Source of the DNA: Allodiplogaster sudhausi
Lineage: Eukaryota > Nematoda > Chromadorea > Rhabditida > Diplogasteridae
Reading direction: 5' to 3'
Assembly: GCA_945643635.1 (NCBI GenBank)
Contig: CALZFC010000131.1
Location: 593,501-657,500, forward strand
DNA: 64,000 bases
Shown in pieces: positions 25,888-37,278 of the stretch; the stretch's first letter is position 1, and the number at the start of each line of letters is the position of its first letter. The translations under genes were made by a program, and so were the position numbers. The notes beneath the pieces are model-generated. The model saw only the letters and a program-made list of their open reading frames with translations, was not told where the DNA came from and did not search any database.

Positions 25888-26042
25888 AACTCATTAAACG
25901 ATTACGTCAATGGAACTACTCAAAACTAGTCAAATAACTAAATTCTAGACTGTGACTTAACAAGGATGAGTCTAATTACGGTGGAGTCAAAACTCGAGCC
26001 TAATTAGCGGAACATCTCGTAATAAGAATCTCATTTTACACC
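24754..26042. other. Convergent intergenic interval between exchanger and SPATA20
   Basis: It contains the 3' flank of both genes, a copy of the dispersed 19-bp motif at 24790-24808, CT runs near 25050-25085 and a long GA run at 25780-25888. No exon chain is supported. Confidence 0.5.
25780..25888. repeat. GA microsatellite
   Basis: Interrupted GA/GAGC repeats of about 110 bp in the exchanger-SPATA20 intergenic interval. Confidence 0.9.
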
Positions 26043-29000
26043 TTACTCTGCCAGTGCCTTCTTGCCCGTCCTCTCTGCGATGGTCTCTTTGATGTCTGCT
26101 GCCTCCTTGAGTGGCAGGCCACACACTCGATTCTCGCAGATGAAGACTGACTGAGAGTGGGCGGTGGTCTCGTACTCTTTGAGGAGGTCAACTCGGCGAC
26201 GCAGGAAAGAGTCGCCTGAATTTATATAATTGGGCTGAAAGATTTATTTATTTAATTTTTCATTTATATTTATTTATTTAATTTAAAATCAAGAACATTC
26301 ATTAATTTAAATTATTCAAGTGCGAAATTTTAAATTCTTCAAAAAATACAAAATAATAAATATACTATTGGATTAGAAAGGAAAATTTAAGAAAAAATTA
26401 TTTAAAAAGTATGTTTCTGAACTACAAACCAATGTGATCTTTGCCGACAAAACCTTTTTCACTAGTTCTGTTTGTTATATTAAAAAGAATTCCTAAATAG
26501 CTAGTCAATAAAATTGATAGTCAATAAAATAATACTAAAATAATTCTGAATAATTTTTACCAGCGCCCACTCGCGTGATACTTCCATTCCAGATGTACGA
26601 GGAGTGCACGGCATCCAGAAGTGGTTGCATGGCGTCATCCGAGGAAGCAGCGATCACAATCTAGATAGGAAGTGCGTTCAAAAACTTCCTTATGAAAAAT
26701 ACTTTTATAGTTATGAATAAAAAAATTCTAACCTAAGATGACTTCAATAGTTATGAATAAATTTTATTATGAAAAAAAAAAATATATTACAAATAACAAA
26801 TAAAGAAGCAAGTAAATAGATAAATAGATAAATAAATAAACAAATAGCTAATGGCTAAATAAATAAAAGATAAACTGATAAACCTGCATCCCGCCGCTCT
26901 CGAGTCTCGCGTAGGCGGTGAGCATCTTGGCCAGGATGAACGGATACTTTGTCAGCCGCTGCGAAGCACACGCGACAATTTTGTCAGCCTCAAATAAAAA
27001 GACACTTTTGTCAGCCTCAAATAAAAAGACACTTTTGTCAGCCTCAAATAAAAAGACACTTTTGTCAGCCTCAAATAAAAAGACATTTTTGTCAGCCTCA
27101 AATAAAAAGACAATTTTGTCAGCCTCAAATAAAAAGACATTTTTGTCAGCCTCAAATAAAAAGACACTTTTGTCAGCCTCAAATAAAAAGACACTTTTGT
27201 CAGCCTCAAATAAAAAGACAATTTTGTCAGCCTCAAATAAAAAGACAATTTTGTCAGCCTCAAATAAAAAGACACTTTTGTCAGCCTCAAATAAAAAGAC
27301 AATTTTGTCAGCCTCAAATAAAAAGACAATTTTGTCAGCCTCAAATAAAAAGACAATCTTGTCAGCCTCAAATAAAAAGACACTTTTGTCAGCCTCAAAT
27401 AAAAAGACACTTTTGTCAGCCTCAAATAAAAAGACACTTTTGTCAGCCTCAAATAAAAAGACACCTTTGTCAGCCTCAAATAAAAAGACAATCTTGTCAG
27501 CCTCAAATAAAAAGACACTTTTGTCAGCCTCAAATAAAAAGACAATTTTGTCAGCCTCAAATAAAAAGACACTTGTCAGCCTCAAATAAAAAGACAATTT
27601 TGTCAGCCTCAAATAAAAAGACACTTTTGTCAGCCTCAAATAAAAAGACACTTTTGTCAGCCTCAAATAAAAAGACACTTTTGTCAGCCTCAAATAAAAA
27701 GACACTTTTGTCAGCCTCAAATAAAAAGACACTTTTGTCAGCCTCAAATAAAAAGACACCTTTGTCAGCCTCAAATAAAAAGACAATCTTGTCAGCCTCA
27801 AATAAAAAGACATTTTTGTCAGCCTCAAATAAAAAGACACTTTTGTCAGCCTCAAATAAAAAGACAATTTTGTCAGCCTCAAATAAAAAGACAATTTTGT
27901 CAGCCTCAAATAAAAAGACAATCTTGTCAGCCTCAAATAAAAAGACACTTTTGTCAGCCTCAAATAAAAAGACACTTTTGTCAGCCTCAAATAAAAAGAC
28001 ACCTTTGTCAGCCTCAAATAAAAAGACAATCTTGTCAGCCTCAAATAAAAAGACACTTTTGTCAGCCTCAAATAAAAAGACACTTTTGTCAGCCTCAAAT
28101 AAAAAGACAATTTTGTCAGCCTCAAATAAAAAGACAATTTTGTCAGCCTCAAATAAAAAGACAATTTTGTCAGCCTCAAATAAAAAGACAATCTTGTCAG
28201 CCTCAAATAAAAAGACACTTTTGTCAGCCTCAAATAAAAAGACACTTTTGTCAGCCTCAAATAAAAAGACACTTTTGTCAGCCTCAAATAAAAAGACACC
28301 TTTGTCAGCCTCAAATAAAAAGACAATCTTGTCAGCCTCAAATAAAAAGACACTTTTGTCAGCCTCAAATAAAAAGACAATTTTGTCAGCCTCAAATAAA
28401 AAGACAATCTTGTCAGCCTCAAATAAAAAGACACTTTTGTCAGCCTCAAATAAAAAGACAATTTTGTCAGCCTCAAATAAAAAGACACTTTTGTCAGCCT
28501 CAAATAAAAAGACACTTTTGTCAGCCTCAAATAAAAAGACACCTTTGTCAGCCTCAAATAAAAAGACAATCTTGTCAGCCTCAAATAAAAAGACATTTTT
28601 GTCAGCCTCAAATAAAAAGACAATTTTGTCAGCCTCAAATAAAAAGACAATTTTGTCAGCCTCAAATAAAAAGACAATCTTGTCAGCCTCAAATAAAAAG
28701 ACAATTTTGTCAGCCTCAAATAAAAAGACAATTTTGTCAGCCTCAAATAAAAAGACAATCTTGTCAGCCTCAAAGAAAAAACTATTTAAAAAAATTCATA
28801 ACATAAAATAATAGTTCAATTAAAAATGAAACTATCAAAGAAAAACTAATAAAGACAAAACAATTCCACAATTAAAAAAAAAATTAATTAAACACGCACC
28901 TAACAAATTATTTTCAGTCTCTATTAAAAATTTAATTGCTATTAAATCATTGTTTAAAAAATGAGCAATAAATTAGCCTACATTTCCATCTTGCAACATT

Positions 29001-32000
29001 AAACAGAAGATATTTATTCAATAACTTTTTTTTTTTTTTTTTTACAAATTCTTATTCTTAATAATATAAATGCAAAAAAAAACAGTTATGAATCTAACCA
29101 TAAACAAAAAGTAATTCTCCAAACCTGAGTTCTGAAGTATTCCGAGTCGAGTAGCTCGGCCAGTCGAACGACGTTGCCAAGAGCAGTGGATGAGGCGGAG
29201 GGCTCGGCGCCGTCTTGTTCTGGGAAATGGAGAGAGAGAGTGGAGAGAAAGATGGAGGGGGGAGAGTGACAGAGAGACGCAGACAGAAAGAGGAATGAAA
29301 TAGAGAGGAGAGTAAGATACAGTTTGTTAGATAGGAGGCCAGAGAAAATGATAGAGCCAGTAAAGAGAGATAGAAAAGGAAATAGAAGAGGTAATTCGGT
29401 CGGGGGCTTAGCAGCTATCCCTCAGGGAAGAGAGAGAGAGAGAGTAGAGAGAGAGAGAGCGAGAAAGAGTGAAACAGATAAAGAGAGAGAGAGAGAGAGT
29501 GCGGCAGAGAAAGAGAGCAACCGCATACCTTCAATCATGCGTACGTTTCTCTCGCCGAGACCTGCCTCCGAGATGAAGTAGCCCGTGTCGCATTCCCAGA
29601 ACAGCTCGTCCATCTTCATCTTGAATGGAAGGAGGCTACAGTACACTCACTCTGGCCAGGTTACGGTACTCTTAGTTCTAGTTATCTGTTTATCTACGGG
29701 AATTGTATTATATGGTCGAGAAAACAGTATTTTGTAAGCAAACAATATCGGCGGAACGATCCCCTCTCTCTCCCTCCTTCTCTATCTCTCTCGCTCCCTC
29801 CCTCTCTTTCTCTCTTCTCTCTCTCTCTCTCTCTAACCTGCAGCTTCTCCGCCATCTCGAGAAGTGTCTCATCGAGAGTTGCCTCGTACAGGTCGAGGAG
29901 GCCAGCCACGAGGGACGCGTAGTCGTCGGCGAAGGCAGCGATGCGGCTTCTGCACAGGAGGGCAAAAAATAGATTTTGAATTACCGCCAGTCTCTTTGAA
30001 TTTCCTTCTTGATCGAGCATCGAAAGGGCGGCAATTTATAGAAGAGGCTAGTTTACAAGGATCTGGGAACTCAACCATGTTGCAAACGAGTGCAGACATT
30101 TTGATGAGCCTAATTTCAATTCCAATACTAATCACGTACATGAGCTCAAGTGAAACATAAACACATAAAATAAATGGGCTCAAAAAAGAAGGAATCTAAC
30201 TAATGTATGGAAGCCACAGTAGCCTTTTGCAATCAGAGAGAAAAAGCGAGGATGTATCAGCTGAACCCCAACCACAACTAATGTAATCCATACTACCCAC
30301 CACCACTACAATACCTCAAAACTACGAAACCCATATACCGTACTCCCAACTATGCCAAAACTACAGTATCCCAGCCACCGTCCACAATTTACGGCCCCTC
30401 CCAACTACCACCGCACCCCTGGTCGACGCTTCCGTCTTCTGCTGTGTAGACGGCACGGTAGAGGCGACCGTCGTGGGTGGTGAGGTGGCGGCGCACGAAT
30501 TCGACTGCGCGATGAGCACGAGCCGAGAGGGTACTGAGAGAGAAAAGATTTGGGTGAGAGAGAGAGTAAGAGAGAGAGAGAGAGATTGAGAGAGGGAGGA
30601 AGAGAGAGAAAGAGCGAGGGTGAGAGAGAGAAAAAGTAAGGATGAAGGAGGAGAGGGAGAGAGAGGGAGAGCGATGGAGTGTGTGTGTGTGAGAGACAGA
30701 GAGTGAGAGTAAGAGAGAGAGAGAGAGATTGAGAGAGAAAGAGCGAAAGTGAGAGAGAGAGAGAAAGCAAGGATGAAGGAGGAGAGTGAGAGAGAGAGAG
30801 AAAGCAAGGATGAAGGAGGAGAGTGAGAGAGGGAGAGCGATGGAGTGTGAGTGTGAGAGACAGAGAGAGAGAGAAAGAGCGCGAGGGGGAGAGAGAGTAA
30901 AAGCGAGAGAGATAGAGAGAGTGAGAGAGAGAAGGCAGAAAATCCCTCACTGATCCTCGAGTGCCATGGCTGCCTTGGCATAGCCAGAGATGAGCAAGCC
31001 CTGGATGCTCGTGACCATCTTGGAATCGAGATGTGGCTTGGGCCGAAGGGCACGACGCGCCGCGAGGAGGGTCTCGGCGGGAAAGTTTATTTTTTCAAAA
31101 TTATTAATTTATTTGTTATTTGAAATGAAAGAAAGTTATTACTTGTTGTGGTTCTCAACGAAGGAGAGGAGAATTTACAATCTTAGCAGTACCGATCTCA
31201 AATAACTACTAGGTCAAGGTGGAGAATGTGTCATGTTAAAACGGGACACGAAGAGAAAGAGAGAGAAAGAGAGAGAGAGAGAGAGAAGTGAGAAAGAGAG
31301 AGAGAAAGAGATAGAGAGAGAGATGGAAATAGATAGGCAGAGATGTATAGAGATAGAGATAGAGAGAAAGAGTGAGAGAGAGATGGAAAGAGATAGAGAG
31401 AGAGATGTAAAGAGATAGAGATAGAGAGATGGAAAGAGATAGATAGAGAGAGAGAGATAAAGAGGGAAGAATAACAACCTCACCTTGGCCTTCTGAATCG
31501 CACAGTAGACATGCTCACTCTTCATGCCCAGAATCTCGCACATCTCTTCGTGTGTTGAGTGCATGATGAGAATGTTCTGGTTCTTGAGCTCGTCGTGGGG
31601 GTCCTTAATATACAAGTAATATATGATGTATAATACATGTCATTATAAGTAATATATAATATATAAGATAAACATATTAACATAATTAATTATAAACGAG
31701 GGCCCTTAAATGCGTATTAGGATGTTTATTTGTAAAATTATATTTATATTAATTCTTTACATTAAAATGTTCTTTAAAAACACATAAAAATCGTCTGTAA
31801 TTGTAAGAGGAGAACGTGCCAACTCGAAAGTAAACTCCACACACCGTGTAGGGCGGCGCATTTCCATGCTCTTCTACGCCAAAGTAGGCACAGACAATGT
31901 CGGAGAGGCGTTTTCCGTCAATCTGAAAGTTAATTGGTTAAATTGCTTGTAATAACAGATATGTCAAATTGTTTTTAATAACAGCTAAGTTAAACCAATT

Positions 32001-33580
32001 TAACTTATCTGTTAAAACACTTTTCTATTTATTTTTACTACTCTATTGCAACTCCTAACAATATGGCCCAATAATAACATACGTACATATAAAAAGTTCG
32101 GTACACAGAACCACGTGGTTTGTAGGAATGAAGTTTCGATACAGCATATTACAAGCATAGATGTTGAAAAAATAATAATAATTTTTTTTTTTGAAATAAT
32201 AAAATTATAAATTCATCGAGAAAATATGCTTTAAAATAATTCGCTAAGACAGTGGAGATTGCGCTCCTTTTGTAAATCTTTTGAAAACTACATTTTTTTA
32301 AATTACAATACATAACTCGTAAATATAATTCCAAATTGTAAGCTCCGCCCACCTCGATCCCTTGAAGTACTTCTTCAATCTCTGCCTTCTCCCAGACAGC
32401 GAAGGCGCCTTCTCGCTTGTGCTCGTCTTCTGGCTTCGCCAGCGAGTCCGCGTCTTCTGCCGACCAGAATCCGCCATCCTTAACGAGAGGAGAGTGATAC
32501 AAGGCACTAGAGAGAGAGAGAGAGTGAGAGAGAGAGGAGATAAAGATAATGGGAGAGAGGGAGAATAGAGAGATAGAGAGCGAGAGAGAAATAGAGATAG
32601 AGAGAGAGATAGAGAGCGAGAGAGAGAGAAAGAGAGAGTGAGAGAGAGGAGGCAGATAACATTGAGAGAGAGGAAAAGAAGAATAGAAATGCCATTGTAA
32701 TGTCTCTGATTAAGTCACATCATTTATGCGAATAGTCAAGATGATGTCCTTAAAGCTTCAGCAGTAAATATGAAGATATAAAATAGGTTGAAGAACGCTG
32801 CTATTCGCAAAGAGTTCAATATAAAAAATAAAATATATAAAGCAAAGATATAAAACGCTTATGCACAGTTCGCAAACCCGCCACTTCTAGGATGCTGCTT
32901 TTCTCCTCACCTTCTGCGTGAGATTCTCATCGACGTATCCGACAATGTCTCTGACGACTTCTTTCGCCGCCGCGTCTCCGGTGAGCAGTGCGTAGTCAGC
33001 GTAGACGGCCATGAGCTGGCCTTGATCGTAGGCCATCTTCTCAAAGTGCGGCACGTGCCAGCCGCCGTCCACAGAGTAACGGTGGAAGCCCTGGAAATTT
33101 ATATTTAATAAAAAAACGTCTATTCGTTATATCTGCTTTCATAATATTGCCAAGAGTTTTTCCTTATTTGCTTTCAATAGTACTTGCCCACGGCTTATTT
33201 CCACAGGTCTTACACGTAGCGTACTCCGTACTCCTTGCGCTATTTCAATCTTCCACACGAGACCCTCTACCGTACTCCTTCCGTCATTTCAGCTTTCCCC
33301 ACGGGACCCTCTCCTGACCTTGCCGACGTGGTCGTGGATACCGCCGAGTGTGATGGCGTTGAGAGTTTGCTTCAGCATGCGGAGAGCTTCCTTGGATTCG
33401 GGACGAGACGCATGCATGGCGGCGAAGTCGAGGAGGAAGTGGAGATCGACTGCAAGGAGAGAGAGGGAGTGAAAGAGAGAGAAAGAGAGAGAGAGAGAGA
33501 GTGAGAGGGAGTGAGAGAGAGATACTAGAGTGCGAGAGATGGAAATAGAACGAAAGAGTGAGAGAGCGACAGGGAGAGAC

Positions 33581-33617
<37 letters not shown>

Positions 33618-33695
33618 AGGACTTTAATTAAAGAAGGCGAAATGGATGAAGAGTGAAGAATTGGGAGAGAAGCGAGAGAGTCAGAGAGAAAGATT

Positions 33696-33745
<50 letters not shown>

Positions 33746-36285
33746 AGACCTGGCTTTGGAAACTTGGGAGCATCGCCGAATCCTCCGCGTTCCTCATCAA
33801 AGCGCGCCTTGAGATGCTGGAAAGTCGCGCGACATACGACGTCGGAAGGCGGCGCATCTCCTACAGTTCAAATTGTATATTCAACCTTCTTGGCGGGAAA
33901 ATATATATTTCAAATTAAAAAAAATCTGTATCGTCATTGAATGTTCGGCTTGGCGCTCATGTAACGCAATATCACGTTGACGTCTGAGCTTTCTTTGTGC
34001 ATCAAGAAAAACAAACAAAAAAATATTCTAGCGATACATCTTCTTAAAAAATCAAGTAGCAATGTAATTATACATTTTAGTGGAAAAAACAATTAAATAT
34101 GTTAACGTTTATTTTAGAAAGAAAAAATATTGCCTACAGTTAGCAAGAAATAGACTACAGTATACCTGGACGATGCACTGTCGACTTTCCAATGATGGAC
34201 ATGACTGAAGATGCTTGATCCTTGAGCTTGGAAGAATCAGCGCGCCACTAAACAAAAACTTCTAGTCATTTATTTATGATATCAATGTTGTCATCAAAAA
34301 TACACATTATATAGTCACAAATAGTGCATTATATGTGAATAGAAAATTTTATTCTAAACAAATTTAAGATGATTATCCTGGAAAAAAAGATTTATTCATA
34401 TCTAGAAAAAAAATCCATCCATTTCAGCGCCTCCAACCTTCTCAGCGATGAATTTGAGAACCGTTGGAAAGCCCATCTGGCCGTAGCGATCGATGGGCGG
34501 GAAGTAGGTGCCTAAAAATTTACCATTTTCACCCAGAAATAAAATCTTGGAGCATTTTTCCACGTCTAAATTTATTTTCACTAGATCACCACTATAACAA
34601 CGAACCTTCAACATTAAGCGAAATAGTTATAGTGCAAAAGCATATGTAAAAAGTTACTTCACTAAGATAGAACAACTTTAGTTATATTGTACTTTAAATG
34701 AATAGGTTAAAAAGCAGATAGGTTAAAAAAAACCTCCTGTAATCGGCTCAAGATCCGGCGTCAGAAATACGGACATTGGCCAGCCTCCAGAGCCGCCGGA
34801 AACTGCCTGAGAATGAATTTATGGATACAGTAACCAGGACTTTATGCCTCTCATATCGTACGGTACAGTAACCAGGAATTTACACATTCATTTCATTACA
34901 TTCTCTGACTACATATAGCCCTCTCTAAAATCGACGAAACAGTTTTCTAAACACAAATACTTTTAAAAATTAAAATCAAAACGTTCATTTTTCCAACAAC
35001 AAACAGTTCATATTTTTTTAATCAGTTTATATATATTTTTTTCTTAAATAATTCGTTTTTTTAATAAGCATAGAAAAGCTAGCCTGGACATATGACATGT
35101 AGAGCTTGTCCACATCTGGTCTTTCTTCTCTGTCCACTTTGATGGAGATGAAGTGTTCATTCATGAGAGCGGCCGTCTCTTCGTTCTCAAAGGACTCCTT
35201 CTCCATCACGTGGCACCAGTGGCAAGTGGAGTAGCCGACTGAAGAATGGGGGCCATTTACGCAGAGATTAACGAAATCAATTTGTGCTCATATTTACAGT
35301 ACTTAAGTCTAAAACCATTTCGTCATTCTTCGTTTTCTTATTTCAAAATTATATTTTATAGCTCGCTTTATGAATGATTACTGATATGAGGGATTTTTAG
35401 TGCTTCAGCTACAGTAACCCAAATTGCATCGCTATCGAATCCAGTTAGAGACAAAGCACTAAAATGGTTTTTTTTAGGAATATTTAGGGATACTACAATA
35501 TAACATGCAATCGATGCCGCACTCTGGACTGCTTGGGTCCCACGGGGAACCAAAGTGGGAAGAGCAAAACTAGAATCTGTAGTTCTTGGTGGGGTATGGT
35601 TCCAGCCTGGAACTTCCAAGTAGGCTTTGGCTACTGTACACCGATCGTAGCAATGATCGTATCATTAACTTATTATTCCTCGGCACGTCCAGCATTGGAA
35701 GGCAAAAGCGTACATTAATGGATTTGGCCATATTTAGCAAAGACTATAACGAATAAATATATTTTTTAATACATAAAACAATTGGATAAAAAAAACAACA
35801 AAGAAAAAAAAGGATACCTGAGAGAAAGATAGGCTTGTTCAGCTCTCGCGCACGACTGAAAGCGGCTTCTCCCCATGGATACCTGTGAGAAGCGAAGATT
35901 AATTAAGAAAGAAAAAAACACATGGAAATAAATAGCTGGAAAAAATTTATGGAAAACAAAACGATACTGAAAAGGAACTTCTCATGTTCTTAATAATCTT
36001 GAAGATGAATATGTAATAACTGATTAACATAACTAATGATGATAAACTTATAATAATTAAGAAAATTTGGCAAGTCGATAGAACAAAGCTGATGCCATAT
36101 GGACAAAAATTTATGAATAAAAATAAAAATAACTAGCGGTATGAAAAGTGGTTCAGTTTGAGTTTAAAATGTGGAAAAAGAAGACGAGAGAAAGGCAAAT
36201 ACTTCAGGGCCTACCAGTCAACAGGATTGCGGAGATGCTGGAGAATGTAGGGAGATTTCTCGCCGCAGAGATGATTCGCTGCCAT
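26043..36285 (-). CDS. SPATA20: SPATA20-type thioredoxin-domain protein (DUF255 / YyaL family)
   Basis: The family combines an N-terminal thioredoxin-like (DsbH) domain with an alpha/alpha-barrel epimerase-like domain; its biochemical role is poorly known. The first exon, 36285-36215, starts [20 protein letters not shown]. It joins in phase to 35882-35818 ([20 protein letters not shown]), 35238-35084 ([16 protein letters not shown]...[12 protein letters not shown]), 34806-34734 ([15 protein letters not shown]) and 34511-34438 ([14 protein letters not shown]). Later exons carry [75 protein letters not shown] and a last exon with [11 protein letters not shown] ending in TAA at 26043. The CHWC redox-type motif is intact. 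About 18 exons give roughly 700 residues, normal for the family. Introns carry long CT runs on the sense strand and one a 1.8-kb minisatellite. The intron after 35084 appears to be GC-AG. Confidence 0.95.
26976..28773. repeat. 27-bp minisatellite, about 66 units, in a SPATA20 intron
   Basis: The head-to-tail unit on the plus strand is TTTGTCAGCC then TCAAATAAAAAGACACT, 27 bp. Variation is confined to the last few bases, giving five types (CACTT, CAATT, CATTT, CAATC, CACCT). One unit near 27571 is 2 bp short. The array lies in the intron between SPATA20 exons at about 29222-29130 and 26960-26885, and stops about 15 bp before the 3' splice site. Because 27 is divisible by 3 and several frames have no stop, both strands show reading frames over 600 codons long; these are artefacts of the repeat. 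Confidence 0.97.
29425..29515. repeat. GA microsatellite in SPATA20 intron
   Basis: GA runs on the plus strand, which is CT in the sense of the gene, next to the exon at about 29525-29622. Confidence 0.85.
30541..30935. repeat. Long GA-rich microsatellite in SPATA20 intron
   Basis: Nearly 400 bp of GA with a GT block at 30678-30691 and a repeated GGATGAAGGAGGAGAG segment. It fills one intron and is CT-rich in the gene sense, ending at the acceptor. Confidence 0.9.
31250..31475. repeat. GA/GATA-rich microsatellite in SPATA20 intron
   Basis: GAGA and GATAGAGA units, with several copies of GAGATGGAAAGAGATAGAG. CT-rich in the gene sense, just downstream of a donor. Confidence 0.9.
32511..32670. 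repeat. GA-rich microsatellite in SPATA20 intron
   Basis: GA runs on plus, CT in the gene sense, lying directly upstream of the acceptor of the DGGFWSAED exon. Confidence 0.9.
33455..33745. repeat. GA-rich microsatellite filling a SPATA20 intron
   Basis: GA runs fill the intron between the [10 protein letters not shown] exon and the VDLHFLLDF exon. In the gene sense, pyrimidines run from donor to acceptor. Confidence 0.9.
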
Positions 36286-36329
36286 TGCTCTAGTCGTACT
36301 GCAACGAAAGAGCTGGTCATGAGCGGATG

Positions 36330-36375
<46 letters not shown>

Positions 36376-37278
36376 GAGAGAGAGAGACAGATAGAGAGAG
36401 AGAGCGAGAGAGATAAACATAATAAGATAAGGAAAGCGACGAGAGATGGGTAGGGACAGCTAGAGAGACAAAGAGAGAGGCAGCAAAAGTGAGTCTGAGC
36501 ACTACCGCTGCAACAACAAAAAACAAGCGCAAAGAGCGAGTAAAGATCGAAATGGTTGTGTTCAGCGATATTGTCTTCGAGGAAATGTGTTAACTGTAGC
36601 ATAACTGATATTTTGTTGTTGAACCGACTTACTTTACAATTAGTTGAAATGTTTTTTTTCATAACGAAAAATATATAAATAACAAGTATATGACAAAGTT
36701 AAAGCACCAAATAACGATGCTATTATGCAGAAATCGGTCATTTATCCTAGAATGCTCAACATAGCAAAAATACTCGTGTGAATAGACTTGAAGGAGTAAA
36801 CATGTAATTAATTGACGTTAAAAAAGTAAAAGACAATGGCATTAACCTCATATGTCGCCGCACAAACCATCGAAAAGTGCCGCCGATGAGAGCTGACGAA
36901 AACATGTAATATTTGAGTACGCCGATCCGGCTGGTTACAATCCGCAAAAGTTCTGCTGCTTACCAAACTAACTTAGAAATTGCTAAATTTGTCGGAAGAA
37001 TTTATTCAAAAAATGTTGAAAAAAAGTACCGCCTTCGTACCAAAGTCACTTGTTTCGTTTAACTTTTGTTTTTGTTTGTCTTATTTTGTGCTCGAAAACG
37101 ATTAACTAGAATCCCGCAAGTGTATTTAGTTGCATGCTAATCGTTAACTTTATTGTCGCGCGGACAAAAAGAAATTCTGTTTTGTACTTTACCGCGATTT
37201 CCTTGTTTGTGCTTGTTTTACTCCGGGTTGATTTAACCGCTTTTTACTTACTTCCTCTGCAGGTACTTGCCTCAGACG
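36286..37278. promoter_or_regulatory. Shared divergent 5' interval of SPATA20 and Nanos-type gene
   Basis: The two genes point away from each other with about 1 kb between start codons. The interval holds a GA run (36331-36415) and AT-rich DNA. Good 3' splice sites lie 13 nt upstream of the SPATA20 ATG (tcgttgcag) and 16 nt upstream of the Nanos-gene ATG (tcctctgcag). No TATA box is assigned. Confidence 0.5.

Noticed and set aside
26976..28773. CRISPR-like regular repeat array
   Set aside because: Units are contiguous with no unique spacers, and the setting is a eukaryotic intron.
26848..28811. Overlapping open frames of more than 600 codons on both strands
   Set aside because: They are the 27-bp minisatellite read in stop-free frames (9-residue periods such as SASNKKTLL). 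The array lies in a SPATA20 intron, and a 2-bp shorter unit breaks the frame.
30361..31053. Ser/Leu-rich open frames such as SLSLSLS runs, here and at many other CT blocks
   Set aside because: They are translations of CT/GA microsatellites and show no domain content.
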